From the NCBI GenBank assembly GCA_003433295.1, contig CP016202.1:139703-200646 (forward strand): DNA of 60,944 nt, written 5' to 3'. The position numbers and the translations under genes were made by a program. This document shows, piece by piece, positions 44,568 through 52,393 of the stretch. Source of the DNA: Eubacterium minutum ATCC 700079. GTDB taxonomy: Bacteria > Bacillota > Clostridia > Peptostreptococcales > Anaerovoracaceae. Under the pieces are notes generated by a model. It saw only the letters and a list, made by a program, of their open reading frames with translations. It ran no database searches and was not told the DNA's origin. How positions within the stretch are numbered: position 1 is the stretch's first letter; each line of letters opens with the position of its first letter.

Positions 44568-45233
44568 ATGAGTATAGACATAGACAGTTTGGCTTCGGCG
44601 GTTTTAAATGCTTTGGAGAAAGAAACCGCAAAAATATTGAAAGACGTTAAAGACGGGGAATTTGATGTCCCGGTCGGAGTCTCAAATCATCATGTGCATC
44701 TGAGCAGGGAGGATATAGATATATGCTTCGGTGAAGGGTATGAGCTGACCCCGCTCAAAGATCTTTCGCAGCCCGGACAGTTTGCATGTAAGGAAACCGT
44801 GACGATCTGCGGTCCGAAAGGAGCGATTGAGAAGATACGTATACTCGGTCCCGCCAGAAAGGCAACACAGGTGGAACTGTTTGTGGCAGACAATTTTAAG
44901 TTAGGGATAGATGCACCGCTCAGATTGTCCGGAGATTTGAAGGGGAGCGCGCCGGTTACAATAGTCGGGCCTAAAGGTTCGGTTTATAAGGAAGAAGCGG
45001 CAATCGTGGCACAGCGCCACATTCATATGACACCGGAAGACGCGGAGCATTTTGGAGTGAGTGACGGTGAAATCGTGTCGGTTACCGTTATCGGCGATAG
45101 AGCGGGGGTGCTGGGCAATGTGGTGATACGCGCCAACGAAAAATCAAAACTCGATTTTCACATCGATACTGAAGAGGCAAATGCCATGGGGCTCGGTAAC
45201 GGAAGCGTTGTTAAGCTTTTTAAAAAAGGGTGA
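44568..45233 (+). CDS. pduL: PduL-type phosphotransacetylase
   Basis: 221 residues. The zinc histidines lie in NHHVHL (about 41-46) and QRHIHM (about 149-154). It converts acetyl-CoA to acetyl-phosphate and regenerates CoA within the shell. It replaces EutD, which is absent from the locus. The N-terminal helix (IDSLASAVLNALEKE) is a probable encapsulation peptide. Last gene of the eut locus; AAGGAAGG lies upstream of the ATG. Confidence 0.94.
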   Translation: MSIDIDSLASAVLNALEKETAKILKDVKDGEFDVPVGVSNHHVHLSREDIDICFGEGYELTPLKDLSQPGQFACKETVTICGPKGAIEKIRILGPARKATQVELFVADNFKLGIDAPLRLSGDLKGSAPVTIVGPKGSVYKEEAAIVAQRHIHMTPEDAEHFGVSDGEIVSVTVIGDRAGVLGNVVIRANEKSKLDFHIDTEEANAMGLGNGSVVKLFKKG

Positions 45234-45311
45234 AAGTAATCGTATAAGAAAAGAAAGGCCGGAAAGGACAGATGTAGACCGAAGATGCATAAAACTGTCA
45301 ATGTAACAAAA

Positions 45312-45341
45312 TTGTTCTTCACAGTCTCCGGCGTGTATGAT
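45312..45341 (+). promoter_or_regulatory. possible valS promoter
   Basis: TTGTTC (45312-45317), an 18-base spacer, TATGAT (45336-45341). The leader of about 90 bases shows no T-box, although many Firmicutes valS genes have one. Confidence 0.4.
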
Positions 45342-45433
45342 AAAATGAACTCCGGCGGAGTGTTTCGTCCTTTGCGATTGAATTTGCAAGGGATGTTTTT
45401 TTGAAAAGACGAGAGAAAGAAGAGGAATAAGAT

Positions 45434-48151
45434 ATGGGGAAAAACCTGTCCAAGACTTACGATCCCAAGGACTTTGAAGAGCGGATATACAAGATGTGGG
45501 AGGAGAGCGGATCTTTTCATGCCGAGATAGATGAAAACAAAAAGCCGTTTACCATAGTTATGCCGCCGCCGAACATAACAGGACAGCTTCATATGGGGCA
45601 CGCGCTCGATCAAACTCTTCAGGATGTACTGACCAGATGGAAGAGAATGCAGGGATATTCAGCTTTGTGGCTTCCGGGTTCGGATCATGCGAGCATCGCG
45701 ACTGAAGTCAAAGTCGTGGAAAAAATCCGCAGCGAAGAGGGACTTGAGAAAGAAGAACTTGGACGCGAGGAGTTTCTTAAACGCGCGTGGGCGTGGAAAG
45801 ACGAATACGGCGGAAGAATCACAAGACAGTGCCGTAAGCTCGGTGATTCCTGCGACTGGGAGAGAGAACGTTTTACGATGGACGAGGGGTGCAGCAAAGC
45901 TGTCAGGAGTTTCTTCGTAAAGCTCTACAAGCAGGGACTCATTTACAGAGGCAACAGACTCGTCAACTGGTGTCCGAGCTGCGGAACATCGCTTTCCGAT
46001 GCGGAAGTCGAGCACGAGGACAAAGATGGCATGTACTGGTATTTCAGGTATCCTGCGGCGGAAAAGGGTGGAAAAGATGTCGTTGTCGCAACATCGAGAC
46101 CGGAAACCATGTTCGGCGACGTTGCGATTGCCGTAAATCCCGATGACGAGAAATATGCCGGGATGGTAGGCAGGAAAGTTGTTCTGCCCCTCGTCGGAAG
46201 AGAAATACCGATAATAGCGGATCCTTATCCCGATCCGGAAAAGGGAACGGGTGCGGTCAAGATAACGCCGGCGCACGACCCAAACGATTTTGAAGTCGGA
46301 GAAAGGCATGGGCTGGAAATTATCTCCTGCATAGATTTTGATGCCGAGATGAATGAAAATGCCGGAAAATACAAGGGTATGGACAGGTACGAGTGTCGGA
46401 AGACATGGGTGAAAGATCTTGAAGAAGCGGGATATCTCGTAAAAACCGAAACTTTGAGCATACCTGTCGGCAAATGTTACAGATGCGATACCGTTATAGA
46501 ACCGATGCTGTCGGATCAATGGTTTGTCAGGATGGAAACCCTCGCAAAGCCTGCTATAGAAGCCGCCGAATCGGGGAAACTGAAGCACGTTCCGAAGAGA
46601 TTTGAGAAAACGTATCTGCACTGGCTGCACGAGATACACGACTGGTGTATATCAAGACAGCTTTGGTGGGGACACAGGATCCCGGCGTGGTATTGCAGTG
46701 ACTGTGGCGAGACTGTGGTTTCTGAAGAAACACCGTCCGTTTGTCCTAAATGCGGATCAGGTCATTTGACGCAGGATGAAGATGTTCTCGACACATGGTT
46801 TTCCTCGGCGTTATGGCCTTTTTCCACCTTGGGCTGGCCGGATCGAACGCCTGAGTTGGATTATTTCTATCCTACGGACATTCTTGTCACGGGTTATGAC
46901 ATTATTTTCTTCTGGGTGGTAAGAATGGTGTTTGCGGGCTGTGAAGCCATGAAAGACGTACCGTTTGAGAAAGTGTACGTGCATGGACTTGTAAGGGATT
47001 CGCAGGGAAGAAAGATGAGCAAGTCGCTTGGAAACGGCATAGATCCCCTCGAAGAAATCGAGAAATACGGAGCCGATGCATTGCGTTTCACTCTCACCAC
47101 CGGGATAACACCAGGCAATGATATGCGTTATCAGGATGAGAAAATCATAGCTTCCAGAAATTTTGCAAACAAACTGTGGAATGCATCCAGATTTGCCATA
47201 ATGAATCTGCAGGATGAAAATGAGCAGTTCCTTCCGCTCGCGAATGGGGCGTCCGATGAAGATTTTGACGTGACGACCATGAATCTGAAAGTGGAGGACA
47301 GGTGGATCATCAGCCGGTTGAACGATGCAATATCATATGTTACGGAGACCATGGAGAAACTCGATCTTGCACTCGCCGGACAAAGGATATACGATCTTAT
47401 CTGGAATGAATATTGCGACTGGTACATAGAGATAGTAAAAAAACGCCTTTGGAGTGAGGACGAAGAGGATAAGATTGTGGTACGTTCCATGTTGGTATAT
47501 CTCCTCAAGAGCATGCTCAAACTTCTGCATCCTCATATGCCGTTCATAACGGAGGAAATATGGAGTTATCTACCTCATTCACAAAAAGATTCAGGAACGT
47601 CGTCTTACCTTATTAACGCAAGATGGCCGCAGGCATGCGATTCACATAGATTCGTCGAGGAGGAGAGCATGCTCGGTATGGCGATGGATGCGATAACGGC
47701 AATACGCAACGTGAGAGCAGAGGCGAATGCCGCGCCGTCAAAAAGGTTGAATGCCGTCATACTTGCTCGCGGAGAGGATCTCGAAAAAATCAGATCTGCG
47801 GAGAGATACATCAGGGAACTTGCAAACATCAAAGAACTGAAATTTACAGATGAAACGGGAGAAGCTCCGCAGGACGGAATGTCGGCGGTCATACCGGGAG
47901 CGCAGATATTCATACCTCTTGAGGAACTGGTGGATCTTGATGCCGAGGTTGAAAGACTGGAAAAGGAAAAAGAGAAGCTTCAAAAAGAAGTTGAGCGGGT
48001 TGAAAAGAAACTCTCCAACGACAGTTTCACAAGCAAGGCTCCCCGTAAGATAGTCGACGAGGAGAAGGCGAAGAAAGATAAGTATGAAGAAATGCTTGAA
48101 AAAGTTTTGAAGCAGCTTGAAATCGTCGTAAGAAAAATCTCCGGAAAATAA
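45434..48151 (+). CDS. valS: valyl-tRNA synthetase
   Basis: 905 residues, full length, class I. The HIGH motif reads HMGH (about residue 53) and KMSKS is at about 526. Two zinc-binding cysteine pairs are seen (CPSCG, and CSDCGE with CPKCG). The C-terminal coiled coil (VDLDAEVERLEKEKEKLQKE, about 835 on) is typical of ValRS. It charges tRNA-Val and edits threonine. Confidence 0.97.
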   Translation: MGKNLSKTYDPKDFEERIYKMWEESGSFHAEIDENKKPFTIVMPPPNITGQLHMGHALDQTLQDVLTRWKRMQGYSALWLPGSDHASIATEVKVVEKIRSEEGLEKEELGREEFLKRAWAWKDEYGGRITRQCRKLGDSCDWERERFTMDEGCSKAVRSFFVKLYKQGLIYRGNRLVNWCPSCGTSLSDAEVEHEDKDGMYWYFRYPAAEKGGKDVVVATSRPETMFGDVAIAVNPDDEKYAGMVGRKVVLPLVGREIPIIADPYPDPEKGTGAVKITPAHDPNDFEVGERHGLEIISCIDFDAEMNENAGKYKGMDRYECRKTWVKDLEEAGYLVKTETLSIPVGKCYRCDTVIEPMLSDQWFVRMETLAKPAIEAAESGKLKHVPKRFEKTYLHWLHEIHDWCISRQLWWGHRIPAWYCSDCGETVVSEETPSVCPKCGSGHLTQDEDVLDTWFSSALWPFSTLGWPDRTPELDYFYPTDILVTGYDIIFFWVVRMVFAGCEAMKDVPFEKVYVHGLVRDSQGRKMSKSLGNGIDPLEEIEKYGADALRFTLTTGITPGNDMRYQDEKIIASRNFANKLWNASRFAIMNLQDENEQFLPLANGASDEDFDVTTMNLKVEDRWIISRLNDAISYVTETMEKLDLALAGQRIYDLIWNEYCDWYIEIVKKRLWSEDEEDKIVVRSMLVYLLKSMLKLLHPHMPFITEEIWSYLPHSQKDSGTSSYLINARWPQACDSHRFVEEESMLGMAMDAITAIRNVRAEANAAPSKRLNAVILARGEDLEKIRSAERYIRELANIKELKFTDETGEAPQDGMSAVIPGAQIFIPLEELVDLDAEVERLEKEKEKLQKEVERVEKKLSNDSFTSKAPRKIVDEEKAKKDKYEEMLEKVLKQLEIVVRKISGK

Positions 48152-48165
48152 AAACGTTTGGGAAA

Positions 48166-48194
48166 GTGAGCGATAATAATAGTGAGCGATAATA
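48166..48194 (+). repeat. short tandem duplication at the folC start
   Basis: GTGAGCGATAATA occurs at 48166-48178 and again at 48182-48194, a 16-base period directly before the folC ATG. The second copy includes the alternative GTG start. Confidence 0.85.
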
Positions 48195-48196
48195 GT

Positions 48197-49522
48197 ATGG
48201 ATGCAATTTCCCGCATACACGGTTACCTGAAATTCGGAGTGGTGCTCGGGCTTGAGCGTATGAACAAACTGATGGAAAAACTCGGAAACCCGCAGGATTC
48301 TCTCGATGTGATTCACGTGGCGGGAACCAACGGAAAAGGTTCGGTGTGCAGATACATATATGAGATTTTAAGGGAAACAGGCTGTCATGCAGGTCTGTAT
48401 ACATCTCCTTACATCGAAGAATTTAACGAGAGAATAGAGTTTGACGGAAAAAGAATAAGCGACGATGAGCTGGAAAGTGCGGCAAAGACGGTCTGCGATG
48501 CGGCGGATGAAATGCTTGCCGCCGGCATGGACTCTCCGACGGAATTTGAAATCGTGACCGCAATGGCGTTTCTGTATTTCAAGCAGAAGGGATGTGACTA
48601 TGTCGTTTTGGAGGTGGGCCTTGGAGGCAGGGGGGATTCCACCAACATAGTTAAAAAACCTTTGTGCTCGGTCATAACGTCAATCTCGCTTGACCACACA
48701 GACAGACTCGGGGAGACTATTCCCGAGATCGCTGGCGAAAAGGCAGGAATAATCAAGGAAACCTGTCCCGTCATAGTCGGTGCGAAAGATGAGGAAGCCA
48801 AGGCTGTAATAAGAAAAAGGGCAACCGAAATGAATGCTCCTATGTTTGACGCGACCGTGGCATTTCCCGTCATAAAGAGAGAAGATATAAGAGGCTCATC
48901 GTTCACCGTGGAAGTTCTGGACAAGGAATATCGAGGCATTGAAATCTCGATGGCGGGACGACATCAGATCGACAATGCCGTATGTGCGCTCTATGCTATA
49001 GAGGTTCTGCGAATACGGGGAAAACTTGAGGTTTCCACAGCTGAGATACGTAAGGGAATGAGAGCGGCGACCAACATGGGCAGGTTGGAACTCATTTCAG
49101 ATAAACCGTGCATATTGATAGACGGTGCGCATAATTTTGACGGCGCAAGGGTTCTCAAAGAAACTGTGTTGAGAAATTTTGAGGGCAAGAGAATTCTCAT
49201 GGTGGTCGGGATGCTGGCCGATAAAGAGGTGAAACGGGCGGCAGCCTGTTTCAGCGAAATGACATCTGATTTTATAGTAACCGAGCCGGCAAACCCGAGA
49301 GCATTGAAGACTTCGGATTTTGCACAGATTATAACAAAGCTCGGCTGTCACTGTGAAGAAGCCCTCAATCCTGTCGATGCGGTAGATAAGGCTCTTGCCC
49401 GACGCGACAAATATGATTTGATCGTATTTGCCGGTTCACTCTACCTGATAGGAGATATAAGACGTGAACTTGCCCGGTTAACTTATGAAGAAGTCATTGA
49501 TAAGGATGTATATTCATGGTAA
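48197..49522 (+). CDS. folC: folylpolyglutamate synthase
   Basis: 441 residues, Mur-ligase fold. The P-loop VAGTNGKGSVCRYI lies near residues 38-51, and FNERIEFDGKRI and EVGLGGRGDSTN follow as family marks. It adds glutamate to folates, which fits the folate enzyme fhs elsewhere in the window. ATG 48197 aligns with the family start; GTG 48182 is an in-frame alternative, and neither has a clear ribosome binding site because of the tandem duplication. It follows valS, the usual order in Clostridia. Confidence 0.95.
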   Translation: MDAISRIHGYLKFGVVLGLERMNKLMEKLGNPQDSLDVIHVAGTNGKGSVCRYIYEILRETGCHAGLYTSPYIEEFNERIEFDGKRISDDELESAAKTVCDAADEMLAAGMDSPTEFEIVTAMAFLYFKQKGCDYVVLEVGLGGRGDSTNIVKKPLCSVITSISLDHTDRLGETIPEIAGEKAGIIKETCPVIVGAKDEEAKAVIRKRATEMNAPMFDATVAFPVIKREDIRGSSFTVEVLDKEYRGIEISMAGRHQIDNAVCALYAIEVLRIRGKLEVSTAEIRKGMRAATNMGRLELISDKPCILIDGAHNFDGARVLKETVLRNFEGKRILMVVGMLADKEVKRAAACFSEMTSDFIVTEPANPRALKTSDFAQIITKLGCHCEEALNPVDAVDKALARRDKYDLIVFAGSLYLIGDIRRELARLTYEEVIDKDVYSW

Positions 49523-49600
49523 AGTAACGGGTGTTTGGAAGTACGGAGCAATCAGTTTTTACATGCAAAAATGCGTTCTGAATTCGCATGGCTTATAACT

Positions 49601-49638
49601 TCTGAGATGTATAATATTATCTGAGATGTATAATATTA
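49601..49638 (+). repeat. perfect 19-bp tandem duplication carrying TATAAT
   Basis: TCTGAGATGTATAATATTA occurs at 49601-49619 and at 49620-49638 without a gap. Each copy holds a consensus -10 box (TATAAT at 49610 and 49629). No good -35 is at the right distance from either. It lies 31 bases before the start of the first GLUG protein and may set its transcription. Confidence 0.9.
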
Positions 49639-49669
49639 ATCAATAGAAATAGAATGAGAGGGAAAAAAC

Positions 49670-52246
49670 ATGAAAAAAATTTTTATGCGGAATGCTGCGG
49701 TATTGCTGTCAGCATTCATGGTGGTATGTTTGGCGGGCGTATTCAACGTTCATGCATCGGGCGGCGGTCATAAAATCAAGTCGCTGAAACAGAACGAGGT
49801 GACATGGAAAGGTAAAGACGACATTTCCGAGCCTGAATTGAAAGACGATGTCTATCAGATTGCTTCGGGAGCGGAGTTGGCGTGGTTCGCGAAGAAAATA
49901 AATGAAAGCACAGGGGCGACTCTTAAGGCGATTCTTATAAAGGATGTTGACCTGGGTGATCAACTTTGGACCCCGATAGGTGATAAATTGCGCTCTGAAT
50001 TCAAGGGAGAATTTGACGGTAACGGAAAGACCGTATCGGGACTTAAGATAGAGACCGACCAGCCCGATTGGGCATTATTCGGGCATGTTACAAGCGGGAC
50101 GGTAAAGAATCTTACGGTTAAGGGAAGCGTCAAAAGCACAAGTACGAATACAATCTCAAATGGCGGTACAGCGGGGATCATAGGTTCAATCGCGGGAAAG
50201 AAAAATCAGCCGGCACTTATTGAAAACTGCGTAAGTTATGTAGATGTCACGGGAGGAACAAATGTCGGAGGCGTCGTCGGAATGGCCGCAGGATATCCGG
50301 AAGCGGGTACTGTAAAAAACTGTGTCAACTACGGCAATGTAGACGGAAAAAATAACGTCGGAGGACTTGTGGGAAGAACAGGATCCCCGGTCACCGTCAC
50401 TGACTCATATAACAGGGGAAATGCTACCGTATCGGGATGGAAAGCCGCGGGAGTGATAGGCTATATGGAGAATGCAAAGACAAAAGTCATGAACTGTTAT
50501 ACCACAGGTTCGGTTTCCGGAAAAGATGCTCACCCTGTTATAGGGAAAAAGGAAGGCGGCAGTGTGAGTAACTGTTACTACTTGTCATCGCTTCCCCAGG
50601 ATCCGAACGCTACGCCTATATCGGAAGAGGATCTGAAAGAGATGAAGTTCGCCGATCCGATTGCGGCATTTGTAAAAGCACCGGATGGAGTAAATGACGG
50701 ATTCCCGATTCTGGAATTTCAGAAGCCTGCGGAAGAACCGGCGGCCGATATTGAACAGCTTAACAAGGCTATAGAACAGGCAATCGCATATAACGAAGAA
50801 CTTCTTAAAAATGATGCGTACAAAGATGTATCTGGCAAGCTTAAGGCGGAGATAGAAAAGGCGCAAGCGCTTGCGGGCAGCGGAATCAAAAAGTCGGAAC
50901 AGAGCAAAGTTGATGCCGCCGTCACCGATTTGAACGCCGCAGTGGAAAATGCGAAAGCGGAAAAGACGAAGATCGACAAGAAAATTGCGGACGATGCGGA
51001 AAAAGCAAGACTCGCCGAGGAAACGGACAAACTGTTGACGGCGGCAGAAAAACAAGTGAATGATGCAGTTGATAAGGTTGCGGCCGCAAAAGCCGCAAAG
51101 GAAAAAGCATCAAAGGTTGCGGAGAATATAAAAGATTCGGAAGGACACACGGACAAGAGCAAAGAAGCATTGAAAAATGCCGCTGAAGAGAGTGGCAAGG
51201 CTCTCAAAGCGTATGAGAATGCAGAGAAGACTTTCGCAGAGGCGCAGAGCCTCTATGATGAGATGTCTATGCTTGCAGCTGCCGTTAAAGATGCGGAAAA
51301 CGCCGATGCGGCGAAGTCAAAAGCGGATGAAGCTTTGGCTAAAGCGGCGTCGATAAAGGAAAAAACGGAAGCGATCGGCGGATTCATCGAGGAAGTGACC
51401 GTAGCTTCCGCAAATGCCGAAAAATCTTTGGGCGAATACAAGGATGAAGAAGAAAAATACAATAAAGGCATAGAGGAAGAAAAGGCCAAAGAAGAGGCAC
51501 GTAAAAAAGCTGAAGCCGAAGCGCGCAAGAAGGGCGAAGCCGCAAAAAAAGCGGCTGAGAAAGCACAAAAGGAGGCTGCGGAGCAGGCCGCAAAGAAAGC
51601 CGCGGATGAAAGGAAAGCAAAAGAGGTACAGGCGAAAGTTCCGTCGGATGAAGTTGCGGAAAAAGCTGCGGAAGACGGAAAAATCTCACGGATCGAAGAG
51701 ATTAAAGTCAAAGGCGATGTTAAGAAAGGCACTTTGACTCTGCTGTTTAAAACCGAAGGCAGCGACACAAATTACAGAGTCGCATATAGGAAAAATGGCA
51801 GTGCCGAATGGAAGTACAGCTGGACAGCCGGCCTCGGTAAGTCGGAAATAAACGGTATGCGCAAGAACGGTCTTTACGAAGTGAAAGTTGCGGCATACAG
51901 AAACAGAGAAGGTGTATGGACGCGCGGTGCATGGTCCGATACGAAGAATGTATTCTATGCAAACGCAAAAATCAAAGTTAAAAGAGGAAAACGTTCATTT
52001 ACCGCAAAGCTGACAAAAGTAAAAAATATAAGCGGATTGACGGTGAAATATTCGACGAAGAAAAATATGCGCAAAGCCAAACATAAGGTGTTCAGTGCTT
52101 CCGTATTCAGGAAAACCGGTATTGTAAAAGTCGGAAAGCTCAAGAAAAAGAGCAACTGTTTTGTGACGGCAATACCTTTTAAAAAGTACAAAGGCGAGAT
52201 CTATTACGGTATTGAGTCAAAAGTAAAAAAGGTTCGGATTAAATAA
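49670..52246 (+). CDS. secreted GLUG-repeat protein with coiled coil and Fn3-like modules
   Basis: 858 residues. Signal peptide (AVLLSAFMVVCLAGVFNVHA, about 10-30). GLUG-type repeats cover about 55-340 (for example TNVGGVVGMAAG, NNVGGLVGRTG, AAGVIGYME). A FIVAR-like helical region starts near 360 and becomes a long Ala/Lys/Glu-rich coiled coil to about 657. Two C-terminal beta modules follow, an Fn3-like one (673-763) and a lysine-rich one (764-858). No sortase or other anchor is visible. GLUG motifs occur in streptococcal IgA1 protease and surface proteins; a role in adhesion is a guess. GAGAGGG precedes ATG 49670. Confidence 0.88.
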   Translation: MKKIFMRNAAVLLSAFMVVCLAGVFNVHASGGGHKIKSLKQNEVTWKGKDDISEPELKDDVYQIASGAELAWFAKKINESTGATLKAILIKDVDLGDQLWTPIGDKLRSEFKGEFDGNGKTVSGLKIETDQPDWALFGHVTSGTVKNLTVKGSVKSTSTNTISNGGTAGIIGSIAGKKNQPALIENCVSYVDVTGGTNVGGVVGMAAGYPEAGTVKNCVNYGNVDGKNNVGGLVGRTGSPVTVTDSYNRGNATVSGWKAAGVIGYMENAKTKVMNCYTTGSVSGKDAHPVIGKKEGGSVSNCYYLSSLPQDPNATPISEEDLKEMKFADPIAAFVKAPDGVNDGFPILEFQKPAEEPAADIEQLNKAIEQAIAYNEELLKNDAYKDVSGKLKAEIEKAQALAGSGIKKSEQSKVDAAVTDLNAAVENAKAEKTKIDKKIADDAEKARLAEETDKLLTAAEKQVNDAVDKVAAAKAAKEKASKVAENIKDSEGHTDKSKEALKNAAEESGKALKAYENAEKTFAEAQSLYDEMSMLAAAVKDAENADAAKSKADEALAKAASIKEKTEAIGGFIEEVTVASANAEKSLGEYKDEEEKYNKGIEEEKAKEEARKKAEAEARKKGEAAKKAAEKAQKEAAEQAAKKAADERKAKEVQAKVPSDEVAEKAAEDGKISRIEEIKVKGDVKKGTLTLLFKTEGSDTNYRVAYRKNGSAEWKYSWTAGLGKSEINGMRKNGLYEVKVAAYRNREGVWTRGAWSDTKNVFYANAKIKVKRGKRSFTAKLTKVKNISGLTVKYSTKKNMRKAKHKVFSASVFRKTGIVKVGKLKKKSNCFVTAIPFKKYKGEIYYGIESKVKKVRIK

Positions 52247-52282
52247 TGGTAACCACTAACTAAATAATGTTTAACACTAAAC
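52240..52282 (+). repeat. imperfect tandem duplication at the end of the GLUG gene
   Basis: TAAATAATGGTAACCACTAAC (52240-52260, one base over twenty so given as a span starting TAAATAATGG) is followed by a related copy starting TAAATAATGT (52261-52282). The first copy contains the stop codon of the GLUG gene. Confidence 0.6.
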
Positions 52283-52322
52283 AATAATATGCAGATAGAT
52301 TCGGTACGGACATATTTGCGCG

Positions 52323-52367
52323 GGAGTGTGGGAGCAAAACCCGAAGGCGGGGAAACTCTCACACTCC
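52323..52367 (+). other. hairpin in the leader of the large GLUG gene
   Basis: GGAGTGTGGGAG (52323-52334) pairs with CTCTCACACTCC (52356-52367), 12 pairs with one G-U. The loop holds a smaller CCC/GGG pairing. No T-run follows, and the ribosome binding site GGAGGAG begins at 52376. It may be a remnant terminator or a translation-control hairpin. Confidence 0.5.
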
Positions 52368-52393
52368 GAAAAACCCGGAGGAGATCGTGACAT

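Noticed and set aside
28207-45233. Cobalamin riboswitch in the eut locus
   Set aside because: I looked for the conserved B12-box type sequences in the gaps before eutG, eutV, eutW, eutA and eutT and saw none; the gaps are explained by promoters and the two EutV leaders.
45342-45433. T-box leader before valS
   Set aside because: The gap after the likely promoter is about 90 bases and lacks the T-box sequence and a terminator.
45659-46639. 326-codon minus-strand frame inside valS
   Set aside because: valS is intact on the plus strand with all motifs; the reverse frame has no domain or start signal.
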